Notes under the pieces: generated by a model | Databases searched by the model: none | The model's input: only the letters and a program-made list of their open reading frames with translations | Told to the model about the DNA's origin: nothing | Position numbers and translations under genes: made by a program | In this document: positions 1 to 11,276 of the stretch, piece by piece | Layout of the letters: the number at the start of each line of letters is the position of its first letter | Numbering within the stretch: the stretch's first letter is position 1 | From: Saururus chinensis | Taxonomy: Eukaryota; Streptophyta; Magnoliopsida; Piperales; Saururaceae | Assembly: GCA_035235625.1 (NCBI GenBank) | Contig: CP141147.1 | Span: forward strand, 15,303,001-15,367,000 | DNA length: 64,000 bases | Reading direction: 5' to 3'

Positions 1-615
1 TAAATAAGCTTTAAAACCCTTCACAATCTTCAGTCTTCCACCTTGATCAATAAGAACAAGTCTACTCCTATTTTTCAAGTCTGTCAATTCCAAATCTGAC
101 TAGACCACAACAACCTCAAATTAGATTTAAGACTCATTACATACATATGGTTTCTTTACATAATTTTGACAAATAAATCAACCAATAAAGTAAACATATG
201 GATCATATGTTCTTATAATGTTTTCCTTTGCATGTGCGGGAAGACAAGGAGTTCCTCAACTTGCAGTAAGGTTCTATGATCGTTCTCGTATGAAGCCAAG
301 TTAATTGAGTTGGAATGCTTCTCTACTCATCTCTTTAATGATGAGTACGAGAGGGTAAGGAAGTTTGAAGATGGGTTGAAGCCTTACACAGAGGCCGAGT
401 GGTTCCTTTTTGGCATTAACTTTGGCAAAAATCCTACAGACCGTCATTGTCCTTGAGAAGGACTCGGATGGTTATCAAAAGAGGAAGGAGCAACCTAAGC
501 GCATTAGGAAAGATGATTCTAAAGGATAGCACAATGAGAAGCCCTGTAGAAATAACTTTGGCTGGAACTACAACAATAATGGTCAACAAGATAGTTGAAA
601 CACCCGTGCCAACTT

Positions 616-976
616 GACTTGTTACGAGTGTGGGCAGCAAGGGCACTTTAAGAAAGGTTGTCCTTAGAACACTCTAAATGAAGTCCCAAGGCACCAACAA
701 GCTCCTCAAAATCAAGGACAAATGCAGCAAGGTGGTCAACAAAAGAAGCCAGACAACAAAGGAAAAGCCTTTGTTGCTTTAGCTCATGAGATGGCTAATG
801 CATCGACAGTTGCAAAAGGTATGCTTGAAATTGCCTCCCACTATGCTAAAGTGTTGTTTGACACTGGTTCTTTACATTCTTTTATTTCACCTCTCTTTTC
901 TCGAGTGCTTAGTAGTGAGCCAACATTATTGTTGACTCCTTTGCATCTATCTACCTTTTCTTCTTTTCTTTGGTAG
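616..976 (+). pseudogene. gag zinc knuckle and aspartic protease remnant (Ty3/gypsy)
   Basis: The sequence near 616-665 encodes a CCHC knuckle (CYECGQQGHFKKGC), the nucleic-acid binding end of gag. About 60 codons later VLFDTGSLHSFIS (from about 850) has the DTG active-site triad of a retropepsin. The open frame runs from 722 to a stop at 974-976. A complete element would have several hundred more bases before the reverse transcriptase; here it begins within about ten bases, so a deletion joined the two domains. Confidence 0.8.
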
Positions 977-984
977 GTATGTGA

Positions 985-2160
985 CAAAGGATACATCAGG
1001 CCTAGTGAATATCCTTGGAGCTCATCAGTTCTCTTTGTCAGGAAGAAGGATAGTTCCTTTAGGCTATGTATTGTTTACCAGATGTTGAATCATGTCACAA
1101 CCAAGAACAAGTATCCTTTGTCACATACTGATGACTTGTTTGACCATTTGCGATAGGCTCAAGTGTTTTCTAAGATTGATTTGAGGTTGGGTTACCATCA
1201 ACTTTGTATTCAACCCAAAGATGTGTCAAAGGCTACTTTCAGGACATGCTATGGGCATTATGAGTTTTTTGTTATGCCTTTTTAGCTTACCAATATACTG
1301 ACATCTTTTATGGACTTGATGAACATAGTTTGCATGCATTATTTGAATCGATTTGTCATCATGTTTGTAGATGACATATTGATATATTCAACTAGCAAGG
1401 AGGATCATGAAAAACACTTAAGGATTAACTTGAAAACTTTGAGAGATAACAAGCTCTATGTAAAGTTTAACAAGTGTGAATTCTGATTAAAGGAAGTGAA
1501 TTTTCTAGGCAATGTCATATCTAAAGATGGTATAGCGGTGGACCTAGCAAAGATAGAAACAATTTTAAAGCAGGAGCAACCTAAGCATTCTTCTAAAGTT
1601 TAGAGTTTCTTAGGTCTTGCATAATATAATTTACAATTCATTAAGGTTTCTCTTGCAATACGACTCCTATGACTAAGTTAACAAGGAAGAGTAAAAAGTC
1701 AGAATGGAGTCGCGCATGTGAACAATATTTTTAAAGAGTTAAAGAAGATTCTAACTTCAGCGTCGGTCTTAGCCTTACCTTTGGGTAGTGGAGTATTTGT
1801 TGTCTACAATGATGCTTCACAGAAAGAATTGGGTTGTGTGTTGATGCAGCATGAAAAGGTGGTAGCTTATGCTTTTCGTCAACTCATGGTGCATGAGCGA
1901 AACTATCCAACACATGACTTGGAACTAGTAGTGGTGGTCTTTACATTAAAGATTTAGAGGCATTACCTTTATTATGCGAAGTTTGAAGTGTTTACGTATC
2001 ATAAGAGTTTGAAGTAGCTCTTCACTCAAAGAGACTTGAACAAGAGACAAAGAAGATGACTAGAATTCTATAAGGATTATGACTTCACAATTTCCTATCA
2101 TCTAGGGAAAACTAATATGGTGGAGGATGCTTTGAGTAAGAAATTGACAACTTTAGTAGC
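985..2160 (+). pseudogene. Reverse transcriptase / RNase H remnant (Ty3/gypsy)
   Basis: The translation contains the RT entry motif ([20 protein letters not shown]), [13 protein letters not shown], and the catalytic FVDD box at 1364-1375. The thumb then has FLGNVISKDGI. RNase H follows with [17 protein letters not shown] (about 1801-1855) and [10 protein letters not shown]. In-frame stops occur near 1155, 1284, 1485 and 1600, and a frameshift lies near 1650-1700, so no functional enzyme can be made. Divergence is high, which suggests an old insertion. Confidence 0.85.
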
Positions 2161-2261
2161 TTGTATGCAGGTGCAAGAATGGCTTTTGTATGAAAAGGTC
2201 ATTAAGCTCAAACCGGAGAGAGACTTGGATGATATAAGAAAGTAGTTTACTAATCTTTCTT

Positions 2262-2955
2262 TTGGTGGATAGGGTGGTTAAAGCACAAAAAGAGGATGAG
2301 GAAATACAAGTGATGAAAGCTAAATTGCAAGGAAAAGTGATGAATAACTTTGAAGAAAGGGAGAATGGAAGCTTAACTTTTCATGGGTGGTTGTGTGTGC
2401 CAAATTCTCTAGAGTTGAAGATCGCATTATTTCATATGCATATCACTAAAGGTTTTCCATCCATCTAGGGGAACTAAGATGTACCATGATGTGAAACAGA
2501 CACTTAGGTGGAGTAGAATAAAGAGGGACATTGTCTCATTTGTGTCCAAGTATTTGATTTGTCAGCAGGTGAAAGGCTAACATCGACATCCAGAAGGCAT
2601 GCTATAACTTCTTCCTATTCTAGAGTGAAAATGGAAGAATGTGGCTTTGGACTTTGTCTCTGGGCTTCCTAGATCGCCTAGTGGCAATGACTCGATGTGG
2701 GTTATCATTGATCGACTCACTAAGTCTACTAAATTCATTGTTATAAGGACGACTACTTCCTTGGATGTGTTGATAGCACTTTATGTAAAGGAGATTATTG
2801 GGTTACATGAAGTTCTTGTATCCATAGTTTTTCATAGAGATCCTCATTTGTATTCAGGTTTTGGCAAAGTTTCTAGACGGCTTTGGGGATGACTCACCTC
2901 AACTTAGCTTATCATCCTCAAACGAATGGGTAATACGAGCGGATTATGTAGTAAA
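2262..2955 (+). pseudogene. Integrase remnant (Ty3/gypsy)
   Basis: Around 2641-2890 the frame reads ALDFVSGLPRSPSGNDSMWV then IIDRLTKS, the start of the retroviral-type integrase core with its first Asp. A frame-shifted AYHPQTNG motif near 2910-2935 marks the end of the core. The segment carrying the catalytic Glu is missing or scrambled. A zinc-binding-like remnant with stops precedes it near 2540-2600. Coding similarity stops near 2955. Confidence 0.75.
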
Positions 2956-3940
2956 ATGGTCAATTCTCCACTTACTATTATTTTTCCCCACCATGTGGAT
3001 TGTTCTACATTTAGAGTACACCATCACCTCTCGTTAATTTTTTTTCCAATTTTTAACTCTACTCATAGGCCCCTTAATCGGAGCCCAAGTAGGGTAATTA
3101 AATATTACCATAGTTCACTCATAAGGGTAAAATGGTCATTTCACATCCTTTGAGATTTTTCATTTGCTGAAACTTTGTGAGAACACTCGTGCAAGTGTTT
3201 GGGTCCAATGATAATTTGTATTTTTTTAGATCGTACTAGACTCAACCCAGCTAGATCCTAGCTACATGGGTCGGGTTACCCAACCTGACCAGAACTAGAC
3301 CCTATTACCAACGCTGTGATGCGGTCATCTTCTTCACGCATGGCCAGAGGTTTTAGACTTTTGGCTAGTGCAGTAGCCGGTCACCACTGCTAGGCATGGG
3401 GCCGCCCCCTTCGGATTGCCCTTGAGAGGCAATTCTAGTGGGCCTACACCCATCATCGGCTAATGACCAGCAGTGCCTTTTGCTAGTTAGGGATTGCTGG
3501 CCACTGCCAGCACTGCTTCCGATGGTCACGACTGGGTGATGGGTTATAGCCCTTCTAGATCGCCCTCGAGAGGTGATTCGAATGAGCCAGCTCCTCCCAT
3601 CGCTTGTCGATGGCTGACCGTGTACCTCTAACACCCAACCATGTCCCATCGTGATATATTCTTTTGGTTCCCTGAAATTGTGGCTAGGGCTGCTGCAAAT
3701 TCAGCTTGTTTGGCTAGGTTGCGAGCAGCCGATTGATGAGTAGTTGGCATGTGTACAGTCAATCTGTGGGTATGGTGGCTTGACAAACCAGTCTAGCCGC
3801 CACTGTCCGTAGATCCATTCTACGAAGGGTTTTAATATTAAATATTCATTGCATTCATTCACATTGTAATTAGTCTATCGTGCAATTAAACTAAAGATTA
3901 TGCTAGGCATCATACCTCGTTACCACTGGTATTTGAGCTT
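2956..3940 (+). repeat. LTR-like noncoding block ending in a degenerate Met-tRNA primer-binding site
   Basis: No open frame of interest. At 3927-3938 the sequence TGGTATTTGAGC matches the plant LTR-element primer site for initiator Met tRNA (TGGTATCAGAGC) except for two bases, and it lies just after a CCA (3923-3925). That suggests 2956-3925 is a 5' LTR of a plus-strand element whose interior is lost. The GC-rich part at about 3300-3650 and the repeated TAAAATGGTCA-type motif (2956, 3127) resemble gypsy LTR sequence. No matching second LTR was found by eye. Confidence 0.4.
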
Positions 3941-4424
3941 GCTCCTCCTTGCCGTTGCTAATCAGACTCGCCATAACTCCTCCAGTGTTTACCTCCCCTT
4001 CTCTCCCTTAAGGCTGAAAGTCCCCCCTAATAAGCCCTAGGTGGCTTTTTAAAAATTATTGGGATTAGGGTTCTTAATGCCCTTAGAAGTTGGGCCAAAT
4101 AGGCTAATTGGGCCATTCTTTATAATTTTCTATCACTTCAATTAATCGGGCCCATAGTTCGACATAAACGGCCCAAATGCACATCTAATACGGGTAAACA
4201 TGCCTTGTGCGACTTATTCAACTTTGAATGATCATATCACCCTTATCTAAATTTCGATTTGTGTATTCTTTGTGGAATTTTGAAGCTATTTCGGTCTAAT
4301 TTCTATCCGAGTTTTAGCCATAAATTTCATATATTGAGGAAGTTATTCAACTGAGAAGGTTGAGGGATCAACACACTATTTTTCATAAGTTTTGAAACCT
4401 TGGAAAATTCCAAATATTATAGGT
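3941..4424. other. AT-rich noncoding stretch, no gene seen
   Basis: Contains short phrases common in plant LTRs or untranslated leaders but no domain on either strand. It separates the putative LTR from a minus-strand gag fragment and probably belongs to one of the neighbouring relics. Confidence 0.4.
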
Positions 4425-4634
4425 TTAAAAGATGTTATTCCTTTGACTCTCATTAGCTTTCTTAGAAGTTACCATTAACTTTCTAACCACCATGCACAAA
4501 GGGTGTTCTTCACAAGATAGCCATGTATCTCCAATGACTTCTTCAATATTTTCCTCACCATTTTCTTCAAAATCACTTTTCTCTTTAGATGAATTGGTGG
4601 TGACAACAACAATAGTTTTATTGGACTTCCTCAA
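4425..4634 (-). pseudogene. gag C-terminal fragment of a minus-strand Ty3/gypsy element
   Basis: The 69-residue frame has an acidic stretch (EENGEENIEEVIGD) followed by LCMVVRKLMVTSKKANESQR and NNIF. This is the acidic link plus VVRR-type sequence found between zinc knuckle and protease of plant Ty3/gypsy polyproteins. The protease that should follow is absent: homology stops at 4425. It probably belongs with the gag N-terminal half at 5600-6600, now split by other DNA. Confidence 0.6.
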
Positions 4635-4639
4635 AGAAC

Positions 4640-5590
4640 ATTATAAGAATATTTGAGTCATTTGTCGATTTTCTTGGCTAATTTTTTTGTCAAAATTATG
4701 TATAAAAACCTTGGGTATGTATTGAGTCATAAAATATAATTAAAGGTTATTCTGGTCGAATTAAATTTGGAATTAAAAGACTTAAAAGATAGGAGCAGGT
4801 GTGTTATTATGGCTCAAGACAGAAAATGAAGAATGTTAAAATTTTTGAAGATTATTTAAATCACATTCGCATACAAAAATTACTTGGAGAAATTTCAGAA
4901 GTAATTCCAAGGGTTTTAGAAGATTTTAGAGTAAAAAGAACAAAAATATAAAAAGAGATAGAATGTCAATCACTAAATATACAATTGATTGGAACGATTG
5001 ATTAGCACCTGATTTCGCCCTATGTAAAATGAAGCTGGGAGTTATCGATCAATCATTTAAAGTATTGTGCACAAAAGAAATAGTGAACAATTAACACTGT
5101 TTGGACCAGTCAATCACTTTAAGGACTATTTATCCTAACTAAGCCATTTTTAATTAAATTTCTTTCCTTATTTAAGTCAAATACCTAAACCGACTTAGAT
5201 GGTTATATAAGGGATAAGAAATCACGAATTTTAAGAAAAAAAACCTAAAGGAGATTAGAGAAGAAGGGTTTATACCTTTTGCATATTATTTTTCAAAGAG
5301 GATTCACATGAAGCTTAGAAAAATATTGAATATTTATTTATATATTGAATGACTATAGTTTGAATGATTGACATATCGTGAGTGAGTTTTGAGAAAATAT
5401 TTACTTTTCCACTACATATAAAAATTTTGTGCAAGAGGCTATAATTTGTAGTCTAGTGATCAATTATATTCTTCGATACGGATATTAAACTCGCAGCTAT
5501 TGGCTAGAAATATGGCCATACTTATTACACTTATATAAATAGTACTAGAGGTAGGATAAGCATATAAATTGGTCTTCAAAGTTGAGGTAT
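4640..5590 (+). mobile_element. Possible solo LTR inserted in the minus-strand gag
   Basis: This stretch interrupts a minus-strand gag between its nucleocapsid side (4425-4634) and its capsid side (5600-6600). It has no coding sequence. It has a TATA-like box (TTATATAAGG, about 5203-5212) and a leader-like region after it in plus orientation, which would fit an LTR of a copia-like element. I could not define its ends or a target duplication, so the call is tentative. Confidence 0.3.
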
Positions 5591-5599
5591 CATCAGGAC

Positions 5600-6600
5600 C
5601 TTTTGGCACTGATTTCTAATTTTCAGATTTGCCTTTTCTATTAGTTTGAAAGGCATCAATCACTCCCTCTGGCTTATCCCAAATACTAACCCCCAAAGCT
5701 AGTTTGATTGGCAACATACTTCTTAGAGCCAAATTTATCTACTTACAATTCAACCCTACTAGCAGGCTAAATTACATCAAATAAGGTAAATACAAGTTGT
5801 AAGGATACTTTTTTCTGAATTTGGTCTTTTTAAGTCATGTGATAAACTTGAATACTAAATGTTGTTCTAATTCAGATATGTCATTCCTTGTTACTAACTT
5901 CTGAAATTCGACAGTGTACTTGGTCATTGTTCCATTTCCCTCCTTGCACTCTTGATAATGTCGAAATAGTACTTGTTCAAAATCCAATGGAAGAAATCTT
6001 TTTCACAACAGTTGCTTCATCCTTATCCACGATCTAGTAGAGTGTTTACCTTGTCTCATTCTTCCAGTTTCGACTTGATTCCACCAAGCTAGAACTCCAC
6101 TCCTCAATTTACAAGCCACCAACTTAACTTTCAGATCTTCAGGAACTTCGATGCAGTCAAAATATCTCTCTACTTCATATTCCCAATCTAGGAAATCTTC
6201 AACTTGCATTGAACCATTGAAACTGGGTAGATCCATCTTTGGTCAAAACTAGAAATGATTCGGAGCTTCATTTCTTTGATTTTTGGATGGTAAAATTGGT
6301 AGCTCTTTATCACTGGAGTCTCCTGCCTGATTTCCTAGTGCAAAACTTGCTGGAATTTGCAGATATGAAGCTTCTTGAAATTGTGGATCTAGTCCTTGAA
6401 ATTGCGGTCCTACCAAATTTGGCTAATTTAAGCAGTGAAAACTTGCTCTTCTTCTCCCATGTATTTGTAACGGTAGTCGAAGTTGATTCTGATTCACTAT
6501 CAACTGATGAACTTGTTGAATGACTTGTTGCAACTGGTTTTGAGTCTATTGCTGAGACTGAACAAGCTGCACAAGCCGCTGTTAGATTTCCAATCAAACC
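5600..6600 (-). pseudogene. gag capsid region of a minus-strand Ty3/gypsy element
   Basis: Reading down from 6600, the frame has a Gln-rich leader, then DLPSFNGSMQVEDFLDWEYE and VERYFD, and CKLRSGVLAWWNQ. This is the retrotransposon gag capsid signature (PxFxG ... FLDW ... A..WW). After a stop near 6003 the frame continues with FLPLDFEQVLFRHYQECKEG and TMTKYTVEFQKLV, also canonical. Stops and frame changes show it is broken. It lies about 40 bp downstream of the PBS at 6637-6648, as expected. Confidence 0.85.
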
Positions 6601-6636
6601 GTGTTATGTGCTACTATAAAAGGTGACAATCTTCTC

Positions 6637-7059
6637 TCTAATACCAATTTGATGCAATAGGATCTACTTACAATTGCATATTGAAAAAAAAAAAATTTAT
6701 AGAAGGGAATCTTTGTCTATTTCTTCAAAACAAAGATAAAATTACAAACTCTCGCTGAGAGCAAACTTGAATCTACAAGTTTTAAAGAAAATAGTGTTGA
6801 ATTCACAGTACTTGAGCTCAAATCTAAGAGTTCTTTAAGAGCTGAGCTCCACAATGAACACATAGGTTTGTTTTTAAATAAAATAAATTTAAAATTTTAA
6901 AAATAAAAACTCATTTTCCCCTTTTATAGACAATCTTACGGAAAGACAACTAAAAATATTAAAATACCCTTACTTTTAGAGGGTTACAAGTTATAATAAA
7001 CTGATTTAACTGAAATACCCATACCTAGGCTGTCATAAGTCATAACATAATGACTAACA
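6637..7059 (-). repeat. 5' LTR and primer-binding site of the minus-strand Ty3/gypsy element
   Basis: On the minus strand the LTR would start TGTTAGTCAT at 7059 and end TTGCATCA at 6650 (about 410 bp). It is followed by TGGTATTAGAGA at 6648-6637, one or two bases different from the Met-tRNA primer site. The gag frame begins just below. The TG...CA ends and adjacent PBS are seen directly; the exact 5' boundary is inferred from the TG and from the start of MULE-like sequence beyond. No partner 3' LTR was found. Confidence 0.65.
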
Positions 7060-7091
7060 ATGAATTTCCTTTTGAGGAATTGACCAAAGTA

Positions 7092-7459
7092 GACTCCTCC
7101 TTTGGTCAATTAACCGAAATGTGAGCAAGTTTCTACTTTTTACCAAAGTAGACTTGCTCACGTGAGAACTTGTACACGTGGGAGCATTTTTGACTAAAAT
7201 ACCCTCCTCAAAGTATATTTCTCCTCGATGAATGGTATCTCTTCGTCTCCCTCTCCACCGCCGCTTCCCGGAGAGCGGCTGTTCATCTCCCTCTCCACAT
7301 CCAGTTCCCAAAGAGCAGCTGGTAGTCTCACTACCCGATTGGTCATTTCCGACTTCATTTCTCCCCCTCACTGCCCTCACCTTGGCCTCGCTCACGCCTA
7401 CACTGCCTCAGCTCGCCCTCGCCCCGAATGCCCTTATCTCACCCTCATCTGAAGGTATG
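7092..7459 (+). repeat. MULE-1 left terminal inverted repeat
   Basis: Compared with the reverse complement of 18146-18597 and 26241-26697. The outer part is shared (GACTC ... TTGGTCAATTAAC, then CAAGTTTCTACTTTTTAC, AGACTTG, CACGTGAGAACTTGTA, TTTTTGACTAAAATA, AAAGTATATTTC). The inner edge is also shared: CTCAYCCTCATCTGAAGGTATG. The middle is GC-rich and exon-like. The inner edge resembles a splice donor (GAAG|GTATG). Arms are clearly homologous but well diverged. Confidence 0.75.
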
Positions 7460-7634
7460 TTTTTAATTTAAACAAAATTGATATATTTTCTATTGAGAGT
7501 CATTGGATGTTGCCTCTATGTCCCATACTTGATTATTGAAATGACTATTGAACCATTTTCATCCTTTCTTCTATTTGGTTTGTGCCTGTAGTTCCCATAT
7601 TATTGTGACTGTCACATAATAACAAAAATGTAGT

Positions 7635-8260
7635 TTTTTGTTGAGAATAATGCATTTTACAAATTGCTTGTTGTGATTAGTACGTATGATAAATATTAAT
7701 ATGCAACTGTGAACTGAATAACTACACAACTGGAAAACTATAAAACCTGGAAAACTATTACACTAGAAAATCATAAAACTAAAAAACTGGATAACTAAAA
7801 AGGTAGATTTTGTTGAGAATAAAGTATTTTTACAAATTGCTTGTTGTGATTAGTACGTATGATAAATATTAATATGAAACTGTGAACTGAATAACTATAA
7901 AACTGGAAAACTATAAAACATGGACATCTATAACACTGGAAAATCATAAAACTAGAAAACTGGATAACTGAAAAGGTAGATTTTGTTGAGAATAAAGCAT
8001 TTTTACAAATTGCTTGTTGTGATTAGTATGTATGATAAATATTAATATGAAACTGTGAATTGAATAACTACAAAACTAGAAAACTATAAAACCAAAAAAT
8101 TGGAAATTGACAAGAATTTTACTGGTCATTTGCCGTAAAATAGGTGGAAAAGTATGAAATTGAATAACTGGAAACGTATAAAACTGGAAAACTATAAACC
8201 TGGAAAACTATAGCACTGGAAAATCAAAAACTGGAAAACTGGATAAGAAAGAGCTTCATT
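7635..8260 (+). repeat. Tandem repeat of about 172 bp plus ACTGGAAAACTATAAA-type array
   Basis: The phrase TTGTTGAGAATAA recurs near 7640, 7811 and 7984 with the following 100 bases (ACAAATTGCTTGTTGTGATT and so on), giving three units of 171-173 bp. Between them and down to 8250 are runs of a degenerate motif, AACTGGAAAACTATAAAAC. No protein is encoded. Confidence 0.85.
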
Positions 8261-8362
8261 AGTGAGCAATAATTGAATTTTTTAGGCATTATTTTTTTCA
8301 TATGATTATACAATATATGTATATTCCCTTCTGATTGATTTTTAATTTAACATGTTTGTATA

Positions 8363-8426
8363 GAAAATGTCAAAGGCTGCAGAAAAGAAAATCGATAAGA
8401 AAGGGGAAACTGCCGAAGAAGCTATA
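8363..8426 (+). other. Possible small plus-strand exon just inside the left TIR
   Basis: An acceptor-like TGTATAG is followed by an ATG frame of about 20 codons (MSKAAEKKIDKKGETAEEAI, then stop). It could be exon 2 of a transcript starting in the left TIR, whose inner edge looks like a splice donor. The Lys/Glu-rich peptide matches no family I know. Weak evidence. Confidence 0.25.
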
Positions 8427-8448
8427 TGAAGAGGATGACGACTCCCTT

Positions 8449-8820
8449 CCGGAGATAGAGAACTAAGCATAGATGCAGTCTAACTTTGGAGCTCCAGGAA
8501 GCCTAGACATGAGCTAAGCTCAACTATCATGCGATCTACGGGGGGATCACAATAGGTGGGACACGTCTCAACTGTGGATCTTCCTCACAGACAACAGTCG
8601 ATTGGTCTATGACAATTTCTCTCAGCACAGCATAAAATTATGCTGCACTGACAGGAATTAGCATAGGCCATTCTCGTTGATGTCAGTGAGGAAGATCCAC
8701 AGTTGAGACGTGCCCCGCCTATTGTGATCCCCCAGTTGATCGCATGATAGCTGAGCTCAACTCATGTCTAGGCTTCCTAGAGCTCCAAAGTTAGACTACA
8801 TTTATGCTTAGCTCTCCCGG
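8449..8820. repeat. Large inverted repeat (hairpin), arms about 135-140 bp
   Basis: The left arm 8449-8586 and right arm 8687-8820 are reverse complements with roughly ten differences or small gaps by eye. The spacer is about 100 bp and itself contains a small palindrome (CAGCATAAAATTATGCTG). Transcription from either strand would give a long, nearly perfect double-stranded stem, a possible source of small RNAs. It lies inside MULE-1 between the left TIR and the transposase 3' end. Confidence 0.9.
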
Positions 8821-8829
8821 TGACCAAAG

Positions 8830-9300
8830 TAGAATAATGAAATTTATCGTTGCTGTAAATAGAATTGAATGTGTTTGAACTATCTTCGCTGTCATAAAAC
8901 TCAGTTCAATGTTTTTGAATTATGTTCAGATGGTTGTCTTATATTATATGAAAAATACTAATACAAGAAAATTAGGTCTTCGTCGTTTCCATTTTCTATC
9001 ACACGAATGTGCAAATTTTCTATCTCAGAAAGAGATGTAATGGACCTAGCTGGAAACTGGAAATTTGGCAACTTCAACATTGACAACAAGGAACACGGGA
9101 AAATTGGAAATGGGTAAACTGTCAACTGTAACACCAGAAACAGGGAAACTGAAAGATGGTAACTAGAAAACTGTCAATTGTAACACCAAAAACGGGAAAA
9201 CTGTCAAACTGAAAACAAGCAATGTCTACTGGAAACCTGAATAGAAACCTGATAACCGCCAAAAAAATGTAATATAAACAAAAAATTGTCGTTAGACACC
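8830..9300. other. MULE-1 noncoding segment with ACTGGAAA-type motifs
   Basis: Downstream of the transposase stop. From 9050 to 9240 it is dense in GGGAAAACTGTCAA and CTGGAAA variants, the same motif family as at 7.7-8.25 kb and in the same orientation. No gene seen. Confidence 0.6.
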
Positions 9301-9301
9301 T

Positions 9302-11276
9302 TTCATATCCACAAAAATACATTTCGCTCTAAACATGTAACACATTTCAAGGAGTTCTTGTTTTTCTTCTTTCCTAGGACTTGTCTCTTTCCTGTATGAT
9401 TTCTAATTGCCTGAGGTTCACCTATCTCTATTCTAGTACTCTGTTCATTGTCTTTGCACTCATGATGCCTAATTGGGAACTGACAAGTAGCCCTGTTATG
9501 GCCAAAGCCCTTACATTTACTACACTTCACTGTTCTCTTTTCTTCTCCGTGCGAGAGTATCCGCTTCTTCTTTGGTCGTCCGGCCGGAATCCTTGAATGC
9601 GGAGGCTTTAATTGAATTGCACTGATAGAATCCAGTGTTTCCCATTGACCTTTATGTAGAACAGTGTATATGTCACATTTGTAAACCTCCTTAAATGTAT
9701 CGGCCCTATAAAATGGTGAATAATATGCATGATAATCAATGTGTCTTTTTGAGCATGCAGCCAGTGCATGTTCACATGGTAGACCCATAGCTTGGAATTT
9801 CCCACAGGTGCATGTCCTACCTTCCAAATCAACTTTATCATCATAAGGATACGACTTCATATAAAACTCATATGCACTGATTGGATAGCATGCAAGTGCA
9901 CGTGCTTCCTTAGCCATTGCCTCAATCTCATTTTCTGCCCACAAGGTTAATTCACTAGTCCACTTCCCTGCACATGTGATACATCGATACCACATATCTT
10001 GCATCTTTAAGCGTATACCCTCTAATATTGCTAAAATTGGATATTCCCGATGCTCTTTAATCATGGAGTTAAAACTCTCGCACCCATTAGATATCACAAC
10101 ATTATACCTCTTCCCGGGAAAGTGTACATTTGCCCATTTAGCTACATCTACATCCATTAACCACTTGTGAGCATCTAGATTAATCCGTTGTATGATGGTC
10201 ATTTGTTCATAAAATACTTGTGGTTGATTTGTCTTCGCTGCAATGTAGAAGTGGGGGGAGAGGCCTGGATCTTTGAATTTTGCATGCATATTAGACCACA
10301 CATGATAAGCACAATATCCATGTACACAATCCGAAAATACTTTAACCTGTGAAATGATTAAATGGTTTCTGTTAGATATGATAACTAGCCTTTCAATGTG
10401 GCCCAGGACATGCTTTAGAAGTTTCAGGACCCACTCCCATGAGTCGTTGTTTTTTGATTCTCCTATCCCCAACGCAATGGGGTACAAGTAATTGTCACCA
10501 TCCAAAGTTAATGCGACAAATAAGATTCCCCTGTACCGTCCCTTTAAATGTGTGTCATCTATGGCAATTACCTTACGCATGTACCTCTTAAAATTCTCAA
10601 CACACACACCAAATGATACAAAACACCTTTAGAAAGATTTGTCTCTAACGTCGTATTGGATATTTGTGGTAGTCCTTGAATTCATCCTTTCCAATTGATG
10701 TAGATATGCAGGAAGGTCCACATAAGACTCCTCAAACATTCCCCTCAACTTCTCCACAGCCGCCTCTTTAGCCTTCCAAGCCTTACAATAACTTATGGAA
10801 ACTCCATACTTGACATTAATATCTTTTTTTATATCGTCTAGTGTGTAAGACCCACGTCCCTCCATACGATTGTACTTAGCATCAGCGATAATCCCACTTT
10901 TTGCTTGACAATGATCTTCACAAAGTAATGACTTCGAACATGTATGTACTGAATTCATTTTCTTCACTTTGAACATGAAACATCTACTAATTCTCGAGGC
11001 ATGTAGTCTCCGTGGGTAGTTCTCAACAACACATCTGATTGTATACCTTGATTTATTTAAATATATAACCTTAAACTAAAACTTAGTGTACATTGCCATG
11101 TTGTGAAAGTGAAGTTGAAGCATGGCTTTGTCCTTTAACTGTTGACCAATTTCTATCGATTCGCGATCATATAATGCCTTCCCTAATTGATCACCAAAGT
11201 CATTATTTACATAGGGATCCTCCCCACTAACGTCCATTTTGTACACCAAACTTGGGGGTTCTTCAACAAGTATCAA
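9302..11276 (-). pseudogene. MULE transposase (MURA/FAR1-like), nonsense-mutated
   Basis: One frame runs from 11276 to the stop near 9303, broken only by stops at 11076-11078 and 10629-10631. The DNA-binding region includes YTIRCVVENYPRRLHASRIS and VKKMNSVHTCS. The DDE core begins VIAIDDTHLKGRYRG (first Asp). The second catalytic position reads IISNRN where the family has ISDR: Asp is replaced by Asn (codon 10371-10373). The Glu region SNGCESFNSMIKEHREYP is kept. A SWIM finger (CTCGKFQAMGLPCEH) and a CCHC knuckle (CSKCKGFGHNRATC) close the protein. In active elements it would bind TIRs and move the element; this copy cannot. Confidence 0.9.

Larger units (their letters stand above)
240..2955 (+). 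mobile_element. Degenerate Ty3/gypsy LTR retrotransposon, internal region
   Basis: Translating the plus strand across stops and frameshifts gives the usual Ty3/gypsy order: gag zinc knuckle, aspartic protease, reverse transcriptase, RNase H, integrase. Many in-frame stops and an internal deletion between protease and reverse transcriptase show it is dead. No clear 5' LTR lies in the first 240 bases, so the element is probably cut by the window edge or truncated. The order and motifs are seen in the sequence; the family assignment rests on motif recall. Confidence 0.85.

Noticed and set aside
1-239. 5' LTR of the first Ty3/gypsy element
   Set aside because: No TG start, PBS or match to 2956-3925 was found by eye; the window edge may cut it.
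7060-7100. Target duplication for MULE-1
   Set aside because: The 9-10 bases outside GACTC at the left do not match those outside the right TIR in either copy, and the left flank is an LTR.
7228-7471. Two overlapping Ser/Pro-rich plus-strand frames in the left TIR
   Set aside because: They fall in the GC-rich core of the TIR, are not conserved as protein in the right TIR and resemble untranslated leader sequence.
9381-10170. Plus-strand frames of 60-70 codons
   Set aside because: Antisense shadows of the MULE transposase, which has clear domains on the minus strand.
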